Position numbers and translations under genes: made by a program | The notes under the pieces: generated by a model | Seen by the model: only the letters and a program-made list of their open reading frames with translations | The model's database searches: none | What the model was told of the DNA's origin: nothing | DNA from: Phytophthora hibernalis | Taxonomy: Eukaryota > Oomycota > Peronosporomycetes > Peronosporales > Peronosporaceae | Assembly (NCBI GenBank): GCA_012656075.1 | Contig: JAAKBF010000378.1 | Span: 310,001-374,000 of the forward strand | Direction: 5' to 3' | Length of the DNA stretch: 64,000 bases | In this document: positions 22,840 to 33,963 of the stretch, in pieces | How positions within the stretch are numbered: position 1 is the stretch's first letter | Layout: the number at the start of each line of letters is the position of its first letter

Positions 22840-23362
22840 ATGGCTCGGTGACCAGGTCTTGGCCCAAACGTTTGCGATCTTTCCGGTTTATCTCATTGCG
22901 CTCCTTCTTAAGTTCCGCGAATAGTACTGCGGGTCAACTTCGTCCAGGTCCAGGCCAACTCGATGAGCCCTGCCGCATCGCCTTGGCCGAAGTTCTTTTC
23001 GAGAAGCTGAATTATCCCACATGCTCCATTGCGGAAACCACATCGGGCAGCGTCGACAGGAAGAAATTCGGTAGAACCTGATTCAACAGGTTCTGAAGGT
23101 TTCCCTTGCCGCTTTCCCAGTACCTCATCGTCCACCTCATTTTGAGCACCTCATGCATGTCCGTTTCGGTGGTCGGCGACGGAGGCTTCTCCGCACTGCC
23201 CTCAGAAAGTCGGCCCATGAGTACAGTGCCCCTTTCCAGCAGCTTTGACTGGTACTCATGGTCCAACTGGTTGACATGAGTCAGGAGCTTGTCCTTCCAT
23301 ATGGTGTAGGACTTGCTAGCTAACTTCTCTAGACCGCCACCAGACTAAGTATTGGCGGTCAT
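22840..23362 (-). pseudogene. Copia gag fragment
   Basis: Minus-strand gag related to the inner Copia: ATG at 23,362 (MTANT, then an in-frame TAG), then KSYTIWKDKLLTHVNQLDHE, LLNQVLPNFFLSTLPDVV, and, after a shift, LLEKNFGQGDAAGLIELAW and LFAELKKERNEINRKDRK (about 22,860-22,920). The same positions in the inner Copia read ATxKDKLLTHVAQLD and LNSTLPNSLMSSLPDDV. The rest of the element is absent. Confidence 0.72.
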
Positions 23363-23373
23363 AGTACTTGAAA

Positions 23374-23634
23374 TGTTCGTTGCAAAATTGTTCGTGTTGT
23401 AGTTTAGTTGTATGTTGTTGTTTGGCGTCAGTTCCGGAAGTGAGATGGCCATTGCCATCTCTCCGTTGCATCATTCGGCCTATCGTAGTGATGGGGGACG
23501 CTGGTAGCTTTCACCTTGGTTGGCCCTCGACAAGTTGCCCTTATCGACCAATTAAAAGTAGCGCGTCAGAATTAACAGCCTATCAAACCACTTGAATCCA
23601 CATCATACAAACCTGTAGATACTGTGGCTCAACA
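23374..23634 (-). repeat. Putative 5' LTR of the Copia gag fragment
   Basis: 261 bp with TG...CA-type ends (TGTTCG at 23,374; ...CTCAACA at 23,634 on the plus strand). It stands just upstream of gag at the same spacing as in the inner Copia (leader starts TTTCAAGTACT versus TTTCAGATACT). No second copy in the window to confirm it. Confidence 0.4.
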
Positions 23635-23656
23635 CAATCCGACCAACTATCGCATC

Positions 23657-24220
23657 CTACAACCTCCGAGGTACAAGGCGAAGATCCTGCGCGATGAGGA
23701 ATGCATTGTTCGCTGATCGGGGAGCACCGACGAACAGCAAGCGAACACTGTATCCGTTCATCGAAGGCTGCCTGCATCTACATAAGTATGGTGCTCTGCT
23801 ACAAGCTTTCGGCCTTGCTGCTACACCCCCGCTGCAAGCCCTCTCGCTCGTAGCTGCGGCTAGCTGGACCTGCTTCTCTTGCAGCGGTATGGACAGCGTC
23901 TCTATGCCTGCTTCTCCTGCAGCCGTCTGGACGGCGTCTTCTGACGGCAGTGCTCGCGACGGATCTCTCGGTCGTAGTCCTTCTGGTACTTGCGAAGACG
24001 GCTTCCCGCACGGCGCCGCAGAGAGGAGATGGAGGACACCCATGGTAATGAAGAGGGAGGAAGATGTCGAGTTGTGTGTCCTGCAGACCCGTGCAGGCGT
24101 CGACCAGCTTGAATGCGGTCCAGTACCAGACCAATGAGCTTCTTGCCGATGTCGCAGTGGCCACGCCTGTAGTTGGTGAGCTCCAGGGACATAATCATAG
24201 CGCCATAGTCGTACGAACAA
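23657..24220 (-). pseudogene. Unrecognised GC-rich coding remnant
   Basis: The minus strand has coding-like segments in shifting frames: MIMSLELTNYRRGHCDIGKKLIGLVLDRIQ (start 24,198; motif shown in part as GHCDIGKKLIGLVLD), FKLVDACTGLQDTQLDIFL, RKYQKDYDREIR and SIPLQEKQVQLAAATSERA. Its GC content exceeds the flanks, as expected for a host gene. I cannot name a family. A separate minus-strand tail ending RKRLTKTKEYQEAMEEE at 24,290 may belong to a neighbouring gene. Confidence 0.3.
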
Positions 24221-24599
24221 AAGAAGTGTACGAATGCAGAGGTACGTATTGGGGATTATTCAACACTAGTTATCAAATCGACTTTACTTCATTCCTCTTC
24301 CATGGCCTCCTGGTACTCCTTCGTTTTAGTCAGGCGTTTCCTGCTGCAGCGACTGCGTAGCGGCTAGCGATTACAGGTGGGAGTCGGACTGGAAGCTCCA
24401 GGAGAACGCTCTAGATGGTGTCCTAGGCTCCGAACGGTGACCGCGAGCGGAATCGTCCTTGGTAGAGCTGCGGTTGCTAATGGTGCGAAGTCGCCCTGGT
24501 GTGCGAGGTGTGAATGCCCGGCTAATAGATTCTTGCACTTAGCTGAGGTGGACGATGCAGGTAATTTACTACAGGACATTATATTCTGCAAAATAATTC

Positions 24600-25054
24600 C
24601 GGATATAAATATGCATTTTCTTACTTTTTAACTCGGATTGCCCGCTGTTTTGTACGGTATTTGAAAAAGCCAATGTATTCCGGTAGTGTTTCGTTAGATA
24701 TTTAATCAACAGTGCTCTAAGACCGATATAAGACAAAATACATCGTTCCAGTCGTGTTTACATTGCTGCCCTAGTTCTAAAGAATTGCGGCGATGAAAAT
24801 GGCATCTTCGAGGGTGTTCGTGAAGGAATTGCATGTACCGGTATCGCAATCAGAAGTGTGGGAAAATGAACCGACATGTAGCCATTGAGTTTTGCCCTTT
24901 GAAGCATTTCATCCCCCTACTTTTTACTGAAACTTGAAACTTCGTAACCTACGGCTTCAGACCTATGTGACCAGGCATACCAATTTTCAAAGCGATAGCA
25001 TACCTCCTTCGTAGCCCCCGTACAGACCATACGGTCTGTTAGGGGCAATGTGTG
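24600..25054. other. AT-rich spacer, no gene
   Basis: No open frame of note. It includes a segment (about 24,604-24,645) that is an inverted, diverged copy of sequence just outside the right end of the piggyBac-like element. Confidence 0.35.
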
Positions 25055-25058
25055 TTAA

Positions 25059-26866
25059 CCCTTCTAGCCCGGTATTCTGTATCCTACAGAATAAGCGTAA
25101 TATCCAGCAAACTTGGCTGCAACCTCCAACGTCGCATATAATTTTTGTATGGGTGAGGTTTAGCCGATCATTTCTCTCGGATGGGCGATGGGTAGATAGA
25201 CGGGGAATCTTCTGTTGCGATAGAAAGACGAATATAAATCCTAAACAGGTTTGAAAATCCTGTTGAAAGCCCACATGCAGACATGTTTGCCGATCGCCCA
25301 TTCCCTTCATTTCGGAAACAGCGAGCGCCCCGGAGAGAATACGTCCATACAGCGGTTACGCAAGCTAATCCTCCAAGTACTGAAGCAGCGGAAGCCGAGA
25401 GGCTTACCCGAGAGCCATCAATACGTACGGTCAACGGTCAGGGGTCATTTGAATGGTCTATAACGCGAATTGGCCATCGTTGAAGGCAGGCGATTCCATT
25501 GCATATAATGTTGCTGGCATGCTAATGACACTTTTTTCAGGCAAGACTGAGTCATTCCAGTCATTTCGAGCTTCAGCACCAAACGCACCGAGAGCTCCGA
25601 CATCAAAACCGAGTAACAAGGAAGCGTCGTACACAGCTCTAGATTGAATTGGCTACCATCTCGGACGCCAAAGGCTCGCACGACGCCAAGCCCGGATTCA
25701 AAGGTGATGTCTTTGGTGATGTTTCCGGCCACGAACACAAGATAAGGCTACTCAATGCGTTCGATCTAGACAGAGCCTGGTTGAATGAACGGTAGTGCCA
25801 ACTTTACGACTGATCTTACTGAATAAGCAAATGTAATGAATGACTTTATTCCGGATGATACAGAAGTATAGAGTAGCACAAGATAGATTGTATAATGAAG
25901 CGCATGCTTGTAAGTCAGGATGATACAGAGTAAAGTGTTTCGTAATATTTCTACTTCGGGATAGTATGGCTTTATGATGTAGGGTATCTCTTGAAATGTA
26001 CCGATATGCAGCATTGGTATGAGCGCTTTGCCCACCATCAGCGCCAACGCTATCATTCGACATTCCACACGTGCATCAACTAGATGTAGTTGTCGTTGAG
26101 TATTGTATACTGTTTGCTGTCTATAAGAACCGCATCAGTAGCACACGTTAGTCAACACGCATAACTTCTACTACTCGACCATTCAGTACAAACGGACACC
26201 GTACCTGTGTGTATGCTTGTACACGGGGCTTGTGTGGATTGATTCCGTTCAAAGCGGGACGTCGGAGGCAGTAACGCGCTCATGTACGCGCAGGTATAGC
26301 ACAATATGTAGGGCGACGACAAAAGGACTCCACCGTAACTGAAATGGAAGATAAAGTTCCGTTAGCCTAAGCGTATGAACGAGGAGAAGGAATATACCAA
26401 ACAAGCTACTTGGTTACCCTTATCTTGTCGTCCTGGTTCGCGCGCAGAGAAACAATTGCCCAGCTCCTCCTCACTAAACCGTTAGATAGGAACTGGGCAA
26501 ATTCTTCCTCTGCGCGCGGTCCGCGGTTGGAGATTCTTCCGTTGGCTGCTAGGATGGTTGGCTGACGTCTAGCGGTCAAATAAGGCAGGTAGCCATAACG
26601 AAAATGCGGGGTATTTCTTGGTGGCAGGTTTTGACAGTGCTCTATCCTTCTGGGAGCCAATAGAAGATCTCTATTCTCACAGGTGGTGGATACATTGTCG
26701 ATGCTATTGCCACTTATGTTTCGTCTTTGTGCCAAATATGGCCGGTTCTGGATCATTGAGAGCGAAAGGCTTGCAGCAGCATAATTCTCGCAGGTTTCGA
26801 GGTATATTTTAATCAAGTTTATTGCTTACTCTGTAGGATACAGAATAAAAGCTCGGGCTAGAGGGG
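25059..26866. mobile_element. piggyBac-like element, probably non-autonomous, about 1.8 kb
   Basis: Both ends abut TTAA (25,055-25,058 and 26,867-26,870), the target of piggyBac transposases. Ends are inverted repeats: CCCTTCTAGCCCGG...ATTCTGTATCCTACAGA on the left, and on the right strand-inverted CCCCTCTAGCCCG...ATTCTGTATCCTACAGA. No frame inside shows the DDD transposase, so it is likely mobilised in trans or decayed. A minus frame at 25,445-25,738 (FVAGNITKDITFESGLGVV) is unrecognised. Confidence 0.55.
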
Positions 26867-26952
26867 TTAAAGTAAGAAAATGCATATTTAAAAGATAGCT
26901 TTTTAGTTTCCAAGGTTTACTTATTTTCCCAAAATCACACCTCCAATCGCAC

Positions 26953-27052
26953 CACCTGAAACTAGAGGATTGGGCTGGTAGTGCTAGGGATTATTTCCAT
27001 TTTGTTGCGGCTTTTCAAGCAAAGCGGTTTTTCAAGCACTCGGCATCTGCTT
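26953..27052 (+). pseudogene. Short peptide remnant (LKLEDWAGSARDYF)
   Basis: An open segment of about 33 codons closing with TGA. The 29-bp core 26,956-26,984 is almost the same as 5147-5175, and both encode LKLEDW(A/S)GSA. Probably a relic of a repeated protein family; identity unknown. Confidence 0.3.
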
Positions 27053-27282
27053 GAAAACCACCTATTACATCCTTTGTGTGTTTTCGATTCTCTTGAATTT
27101 GTTGGACCGAATGCTTGGTTTTGTGCATGGGCTGTCCAACTTTTTCGAGGAGTTCAGATGACTATCCATACAAATTTCAAGTCAGACCACAATAGTCACG
27201 ATTTTGTTGGACCGAGGTCCAACAAGAAAAAAACTCCTTATTTGCATATATAGTTAGGCAGTCTCCATTGACACTGGTACAG

Positions 27283-27402
27283 GTGCCGGCGATTTGACCG
27301 CGCCGGCGCCACAACTCAAGGACGGTGCCGGCGATTTAACCGCGCCGGCGCCACAGCTCAACGACGGTGCCAGCGATTTGACCGCGCCGGCGCCACAGCT
27401 TA
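27283..27402 (+). repeat. 42-bp tandem repeat, nearly three units
   Basis: Units start at 27,283, 27,325 and 27,367 (GTGCCGGCGATTTGACCG...). In the frame 27,294-27,602 they encode a 14-residue repeat, DLTAPAPQLKDGAG. The unit length is a multiple of three and the units differ at few positions. GC-rich in an AT-rich context. Confidence 0.8.
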
Positions 27403-27419
27403 TGATGATCAACCACTCC

Positions 27420-28765
27420 GGGGCCATTACGAGCGTGCGTTTTAATTTTGTTGTTGTTGTAGATATCCAGGCATCAATTCGTCGGGCTCATTACTGGTAT
27501 TGTATAGGGTGCCGTGATCTGGCCTGGGAACGCACGATCCTAAGTAGTAAGTTAAATTTCTTCGTGCCCGGTTGCGTGTTACATGTACATGCATTAAAAT
27601 AGCGAAAGGGCTATCCGCGTACTGTCTAGAAAGAGCTCTATACCATACATGTACCAGTATTGCCACAACGACCAAATCCAAGATAAACGTGTACAAGTAA
27701 ATGAGCTTCTGTATTATCCGAGTTTAAGAACGATTCATTCGAGAGTCTTTGTCGTATAACGAAAAATGTTAACTGCTGTTGACCACTGTAACACCTATAA
27801 TTCCCAGGCATTAGCTATCGTGCTCTTGGGGAACTCAAAATCGAGCGGAACACGGTGAAGAGATCCATTGTACGTGAAGTACTTAAATTTGCATCCCTTC
27901 ACGGTTGTTCTCAAACAGAATAATCCGATAAATATCAAGTTGAAGTCGTAGCTCGTGTGTTTCTAATCAACATGTACTGCAACTGTGCGAAGCTCCGTTC
28001 TAGGAATCTCCCAGAGCATCGCGTCGAATTTCCTCGGCTTCATTCTCGGAAATCTCAGAGCAGTTCGAGTCGAAATACTCGAACATCCTCCGGAGGTCTC
28101 ACTCTTGCTTTTCCGGTCGCCGCGGCAGCCCTTTCCCACCCCGGGACACCCGCTGTCGCGGCACTGGTTTAGTAAGCGGAGCGTGAATCTGGTGGGGAGC
28201 ACGATGCAGAGGGACATGCGGGCGAGGACGGCGCACACTTGATCATGCCGGTGTGGATGTGCTACTACAGTGTCCCAGCGACGCAAATAATCGCTGCCAG
28301 ATATACGCGGGTGGGGACGGCGCACACTTGCTGCAAGTCACCGAGGATGTGCAACTACGGTGTTGATAGGTATTATATGTAAGATTTTGATCGGGGCGTT
28401 AATAGCGCTACTTCAAAGTAAGCGAGGCTCGCTTAGCAAGCAATCCTAGTGCACTTACTATGTTTATATATCGTTAACAGCATTTCGTGAAAATTGACAA
28501 GCTACTGTATAAACAGCACCGCAGCAATGCATGAAGCCGTTGACGCAAATCCATGCACTTCCAAAACTCTGGAAATAAATACCTAGGCTAATCGGATACG
28601 GGACCACACCCAAAATACTGCGGGTTTTGATAAGCCCCAGAAATCATGCGAATTACGAAATTTATTCAAAGTAGACACTTGAAAAATTGTATGGCCGAAA
28701 TTGTGTGCACCACATATTGCATGCCACGAATTAATCCTTTGACCAGAGCCTCAGAAACCAGGGCC
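27420..28765. other. Largely non-coding region
   Basis: No recognised gene. A GC-rich patch at about 27,985-28,330 carries small frames on both strands (a minus-strand end MFEYFDSNCSEISENEAEE at about 28,015-28,095) and an imperfect direct repeat (GGACGGCGCACACTTG at about 28,229 and 28,317). Confidence 0.35.
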
Positions 28766-28799
28766 TCAGGCCCTGGTTTCTCCGTCGGTGTCTGGGTCT
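28766..28799. repeat. Left 34-bp terminal inverted repeat
   Basis: Exact inverted copy of 31,981-32,014. Confidence 0.85.
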
Positions 28800-29393
28800 G
28801 GGGATAAACGACCTCATAATCCCCGACGCTGTCCCTAGATTGCTGGTGCTGAGAGTTGGGTTGCTGATCTGTATACCCTTTCAAACTCGTTCTAGGCGTG
28901 AATCGTTGTACCGAAGTTCTCTGCAACCGGATAATGTGCCGGGAAAAGCGCACACATGGAGTTGGTTTAATGAAATGTATCGTTTATGACCTACAATGAC
29001 GTATCTTGATTGGTCAGTATTTCTTCGGATAAGCAACTACGCAGCATAAACTAGTCAGAATCATGCTAAATAAAATGTGATTGGTTGAACTAGCAGACCC
29101 TTCGTCGTTTTTTTAAAGTGACTTGAATAAAGTGTTGTCTAGTAAAGGATGGAGGTTGGTTGTTGAAGGGGTGTAACTTCGCAAATTTTCGTCGTACATC
29201 ATGCTTTTGCATGATTTGACGGTCTGGCAACTGCCTCTCCGACTTTATATATATATATCGGAATATTGTCAATTTCATCCAAATTTGCCGAACTGGGCCG
29301 GTTTGGCCAATCGCTGCCAAGCCGACAGAGCCGTTTAATTGGTTTTAATGTAGCCAATCGGAGTGAAGTTTAAGTGCCTGAGGTGCAACGAAG

Positions 29394-30464
29394 ATGGAGG
29401 AAGCGGCAACCCGGCAGTACGCGCACCCAAACACGGTATACCACTGCCTGTTCACCTACTACAGGCTCGGCTACTCAAAGCAGCACCTCGCTTGCATGTT
29501 CAACAAGTCCGAGCGCATGATTGGGAACTGGATCAAGACCTACGAGCAGTTGGGCGTTTTCCAGCGAGCGAAGTCGTCATCGTCCAAGACGTTCACAGCG
29601 GAGCAGCGGGTATGGATCTTCAACTACTACCAGGAAACGCCTCTCTCCTACCTTGACGAAGCTCAAGCAGCCTTTCAGCTGGCTCATCGCATCACCATCT
29701 CCAAGGTGTCCGTCTGGAGAATCATTCACGAGAGCGGGCTGACGTGGAAGGTCTTAGAGCGTCGGGCAATGCATATTAAAGAGCGTGATGTTTTTCGCTT
29801 CGTGGGGAGCTTAGCAGTGTCGACTGGAGCCACCAAAATATCGTCTCCTTGGATGAGGTCTCGTTCGACAACCGAGGAATGCTTTGCTGGCGTGGATATG
29901 CCCTTCGTGGAAAGAAAGTTGCTATACGTGGCGACTTCGAGCGGAAGCCACGTGTGTCAATCCTGGCTTTCATCGGCGTGAATGGGATACAACACAGAAG
30001 GCACATTTGATCGGGTGGAGTTCACCAAGTGCTGTAAGGATTTCGTGGACTCTTCTAGCGGCTGTGTCCGCCAATATCCTGGCGCAAACTCAATCTGGAT
30101 CCTGGACGGTGCTGCAATACATCGCAGCCCCGAGATTGTCCACTATTTGCGGAGCGTCGGCATCGTGGCTATCTTCCTTCCCGCCTATTGCCCTTTTTCC
30201 AATCCAATTGAATTCATGTTCGGGTATGTAAAGTGCTCATTTCAGCGCCACTACATCGAGTCCAGCGGGCGTGATTTGATGCCGTTTGTGGTGAAGACAT
30301 TCCGGCGGTTCAAGATCTTCAACATGAGCAACGTGTCCGAGCATTGTGGTTGGAAAGTGCAAGGCATACTTGATCCAGTTGGTCAACTAGCAAGCGAGCG
30401 TCAGCAGGCACGAGAACCGAACGTGAACAGAAACACGGAGATGACTTGGATTTTACGGAGTTAA
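29394..30464 (+). CDS. IS630/Tc1-like DDE transposase, two frame breaks
   Basis: N-terminal winged-helix DNA-binding region (RLGYSKQHLACMFNKSERMI, then ISKVSVWRIIHESGLTWK). First catalytic Asp in the intermediate frame at about 29,845-29,870 (NIVSLDEVSFDNRGM), second in SIWILDGAAIHRS (about 30,092-30,130), and the glutamate in PFSNPIEFMFGYVK (about 30,190-30,235). The frame shifts near 29,800 and back near 29,985; with both corrected, one protein of about 355 residues results with all DDE residues kept. The start MEEAATRQYAHPNTVYHC at 29,394 is the first good ATG. Confidence 0.78.
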
Positions 30465-30630
30465 ACGTACTTGGAGCAATTGATCCCCATCACCTCTTCA
30501 TGCAAGCGTAGTCGTCCAAGTAAAAATAAAACCAACCGCATCGAGCAGTATTCGACCACATCCACACCGTCGATGCCACCAGTCGAAGTGGGCAGCTTCA
30601 ACAGTTGAAAAAGACCAGCCACATACCGTA

Positions 30631-31726
30631 TCACTCTGCATGCTCCACGTCGTCCACATTCTCGAGCTCAAGCAAAGGATCCTCAACCTCGCTGAGATCT
30701 GGAGGAACAATGTCTTGAATAAACGCCTCGATGATTCTCTTGCGCGTTTCCAAGTGTCTTTCATGATCGTCAAGTCGCTGCCCAAATGTCTCCCAATAAC
30801 GATGAAGCTGGCGGTAGCCTGCCAACGAGCCCTCCACGCAGTTCAACGCCACATTATCTGACTGAGCCAGATTCGTAAGGTGTCCCTCCAAGCGAGACTC
30901 GGAGGCTTGAAGCAGATTGGCGACATACTCAGGTAGTGGAAGCTCTACCCGTTGCTCTTGAGTCGCCCGATCGAGGTTACGCGTGATATGATTTGCGACC
31001 AACGCCAAATGACGGCCTCTGCCCGGAATGTTGTTCCCCATCGTACTCGCAGACGATCAACAACGTCTTGTAGAACAACCTCTGCAGTAGCGTCAGCTCG
31101 ATCGATCTGCTCGGGTTGAATGCATGCCACTTTGAAAGCGTCCAGACCTTGGACCTTGGTGATGGCAATGCCGTACTCGTAGATCAAAAGAGACACAGTT
31201 TCACCTCGAGTCTTCACGAGCCACTGGTTCCGAGCCAACTCAGACTTGCTGCTGTCAACGATGTGCCTCCTGACCTTGAACTGCATCACCTTTTGCCACT
31301 GGTCTGCAACGGGACGCGGCTTGGACCACTCGCCATCGGTCTTCACGGCTCGATGCTTCACGCGGCGGCTAAAGCGGTCCCATACTGTCATGATGATTTC
31401 GTTGAACGAGCATCCATTCACAATTTCATCCTCAAGCGTTTCCCCTGACGTGTCCCGCTGTCCTATCGTCGACTTGACGATGGGGTGCGCCACGAGCTGA
31501 TATCGGTGCTCTTCGGTTGGCCCCGGTGTCGTAGGGAGGTGCGACTCTATGGGGGCGAACTCACTGGAGGTAGTGGCCGATTGCGAACTGGGTATGGTGC
31601 GAAACGTTTGCTGCTCCATTCGCGCGATGAACGCGAAGGCATCTCCACCGGAGAGGTTGGGGGCGTCAAAGCGAACAGTGAGGCAGCTCGTTCGCTCTCG
31701 TTGGGGCCATTGTCGTCGCTCGACAT
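30631..31726 (-). CDS. Second gene of the two-gene transposon, function unknown
   Basis: Starts at ATG 31,726 (MSSDDNGPNESERAASLF) with a Ser/Pro/Thr-rich N-terminus. After a one-base shift near 31,660 the central part reads CSFNEIIMTVWDRFSRRVKH ... RNQWLVKTRGETVSLLIYEYG, and after another shift near 31,040 the C-terminal part contains ITRNLDRATQEQRVELPLPE and an acidic end (VEDPLLELENVDDVEHAE). About 365 residues in total. I recognise no domain. It is convergent with the transposase and inside the same inverted ends, so it may be an accessory transposition protein or a captured gene. Confidence 0.6.
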
Positions 31727-31980
31727 TGCACTAACTTAGACTGGGAGTGCGCAAAGGAAACTGTGGGCACCCAATAAATTGGACCCACCAACGGCATATT
31801 GTATTCCTTTTAGTGGGTACGGCGATTCGCTGGCGGTTTCGGCTCGGTCGATTGAACCAATCGCCTCCGGAAACTTCGACTAGAACTCACAATATAATCC
31901 TCAATTAATTCCCACCCCCATGGGGGTGGCCCTCGTCGGGGAATAAACCACCGGCCAATCAGCATCGCTTCTTTATTCAG

Positions 31981-32014
31981 AGACCCAGACACCGACGGAG
32001 AAACCAGGGCCTGA
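31981..32014. repeat. Right 34-bp terminal inverted repeat
   Basis: Exact inverted copy of 28,766-28,799. Confidence 0.85.
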
Positions 32015-32053
32015 GGGCTGTATCGGATACAGTCGAATGCACTATTAATACCT

Positions 32054-32221
32054 GTACAGAGTTCCCGGCAAAGGGAGAAAGGTGGGACCAATAAATTCTT
32101 CCATGTTAAAAGATTTGTAAACGGATTTGTATTGCGGTAGAGCAAGGCTTTGCTCTAAATGTACTAATTTGGCAAGGTACATAACTGATTACGGTTCTCC
32201 CTTTGCCGGGGAACTCTGTAC
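32054..32221. mobile_element. MITE, 168 bp
   Basis: Near-perfect inverted ends of about 25 bp (GTACAGAGTTCCCGGCAAAG at 32,054; its complement, with one extra C, at 32,196-32,221). No coding capacity. Lies just outside the two-gene transposon and upstream of the membrane-protein gene. Confidence 0.7.
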
Positions 32222-32420
32222 CAGGATAAATTTCAGAGAATACCGTACCGGTACCGGTATGTGGATCGGCTACGGTGCACATCCAATGTTTCTGAATCGA
32301 AACAGCACAAGCGTCGCCGATTCGGCAGTGTGTGGCTGTCTGCACCGCCCTGAACGTCTCTAAGGCCTGTCTCAACCCCCAATTTCTGCCCGACATCCAC
32401 CCGCATCCGCTGCACACGCC

Positions 32421-33448
32421 ATGATCGACAGCGCCGCCGAGAACAGCAGCAGCACGTACGAGCCGACGATGTACACGTTGCTGCTGACCGGGATGTGTCT
32501 GCTGCTGGCACTTTTCCTGCTCACGCGGCTTCTGGTGGCGCTGCGCAACAAGAACAAGCTGCTGGCCTGGTCCACGGGCTTCTACGTGTTGTGTCTGCTC
32601 TGGACGGGCGTGCGTGCCGCCTACTGGATCCTCATGTCGACGCAGTCTAGCATGCGCTACCTCACGCTCTACCTGCTCTACTGGTCGCCCACGCCCATTC
32701 AGTTCGCCAACTTCTCGCTGCTCATCCTGTTCTACATCCAGGTGCTAACCGGACCCGAGTGGCGCTCCACGTGGCGCAACGTGTGTCTGCCGCTCTACCT
32801 GCTGCTCACGATGACCATGACGACATTCACGGTCGTCTGGGCGTTCAACTCATCCAACGACATCTCCAAGACCACGAGGAGAGGGGACGAGTACGACCAG
32901 GAGTTCTCTAGGGTTTCCGATGTTAGTGTGCAGCTCAAGTATTCGGCCTTCTGCTTCTTCCTGCTGAGTGTACTGTTTGGATTCTTTGGGTGGAAAATGG
33001 CCAACGTAGGTGGAACTTTCATTGACAAAAGTCGTGATAGACATGGTCTGATGGAGAGCGGTTGTGAAATTGGCTTTGACAGGTTGAAAGCTGGAAACGA
33101 AGGCGGCTGCTGATCTCAAGGCCACGGGTACGCAGCACATCATAGTTGAGTTAGTCGTACAACGGCTTTCTGATCGGTATTTTGTTTGCGCAGAGCTTAG
33201 CCGTGATAAACTCACTGTTGTGCCTCATATTCTTCACGCGCGGCACACGGGATCTAGCCACGTCTCAGAGCTGGTTCCTGAGCATCTGGAACAACCTGGA
33301 TATGAACGGCCGCGTGACGACGGTCGCCTACTTTGTCTTTTTCTGCTTCTGGGAATTCCTGCCGACAATACTACTGCTTTGCCTCGTTTCATCCAAGGCG
33401 GGCGGCGTCGGAGGTAAGCAGCAGTCCGAAACGGTTCAAGGATGCTGA
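32421..33448 (+). CDS. Seven-helix THH1/TOM1/TOM3-like membrane protein (GPCR-like)
   Basis: Start ATG 32,421 (MIDSAAENSSSTYEPTMY). Hydrophobic helices follow at about residues 17-40 (LLLTGMCLLLALFLLTRLLV), 48-68, 80-105, 120-145 and 175-195 (LKYSAFCFFLLSVLFGFFGW). An intron at 33,006-33,154 (GTAGGT donor, GAGTTAG acceptor) joins ...GWKMAN to SYNGFLIGILFAQSLAVINS in frame, giving two more helices (LAVINSLLCLIFF; VAYFVFFCFWEFLPTILLL). The helix pattern with NLDMNGRVTTVAYFVFF resembles THH1/TOM1/TOM3 proteins. A second intron probably starts at the GTAAGC near 33,414. Possible cytosolic-tail exons extend to about 33,825 (a Ser/Asp/Arg-rich frame ending ERVPGHSS). Introns beyond 33,414 are unresolved. 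Confidence 0.7.
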
Positions 33449-33963
33449 TTACTAATGAGCAAAATGGGTTTGGTGTCGTACACGCAGCTCCAAAGCATGG
33501 ACCAGCAGCGCAAAAGCTACCTGACTACGGTATTTTCACATTATAAACACGGGTGAGGGCAAGCTACTGGCCGCAAGCCCACTTGGTGCTAGTACCTACA
33601 GTTATGGCACTCGTACAGAAGGCTCAGCCGGAAGCTTCGAGCGAGAGCCTGATCGCGAGCGCCCGCGGTGGACACATGGAGGTGACCTATTTCAAGATCC
33701 TCTTCGCTATGACTCGGACGACGGACCAGTGTCATCACCACGCCACTTTTCGGATAGCAACGCTATTAATAGTGACGCAAGCAACATCAACTACTACGAA
33801 CGAGTACCAGGCCATTCGTCAGGTATATAACTTTCAACTATGCTCATAAACCGTGTTTGTGAATGTGTCAGTCTTGAATCCAAGCACATGCAAGAAGCGT
33901 AACAACTGCAGCGGATCCAGGGACTCAACACCAATGAAATCGGATGGGGTTGCAATTCGTGAT

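Larger units (their letters stand above)
28766..32014. mobile_element. Two-gene DNA transposon, about 3.25 kb
   Basis: Perfect 34-bp inverted ends (28,766-28,799 and 31,981-32,014; TCAGGCCCTGGTTTCTCCGT outermost). Inside are a plus-strand IS630/Tc1-like transposase (29,394-30,464) and a convergent minus-strand gene (30,631-31,726) of unknown type. The left end forms a 29-bp palindrome with sequence just outside (28,753-28,781), so another end fragment lies adjacent. A target duplication is not evident. Confidence 0.65.

Noticed and set aside
31913..31930. Perfect palindrome CCACCCCCATGGGGGTGG as a regulatory site
   Set aside because: Real palindrome, but inside a transposon with no context linking it to a regulator.
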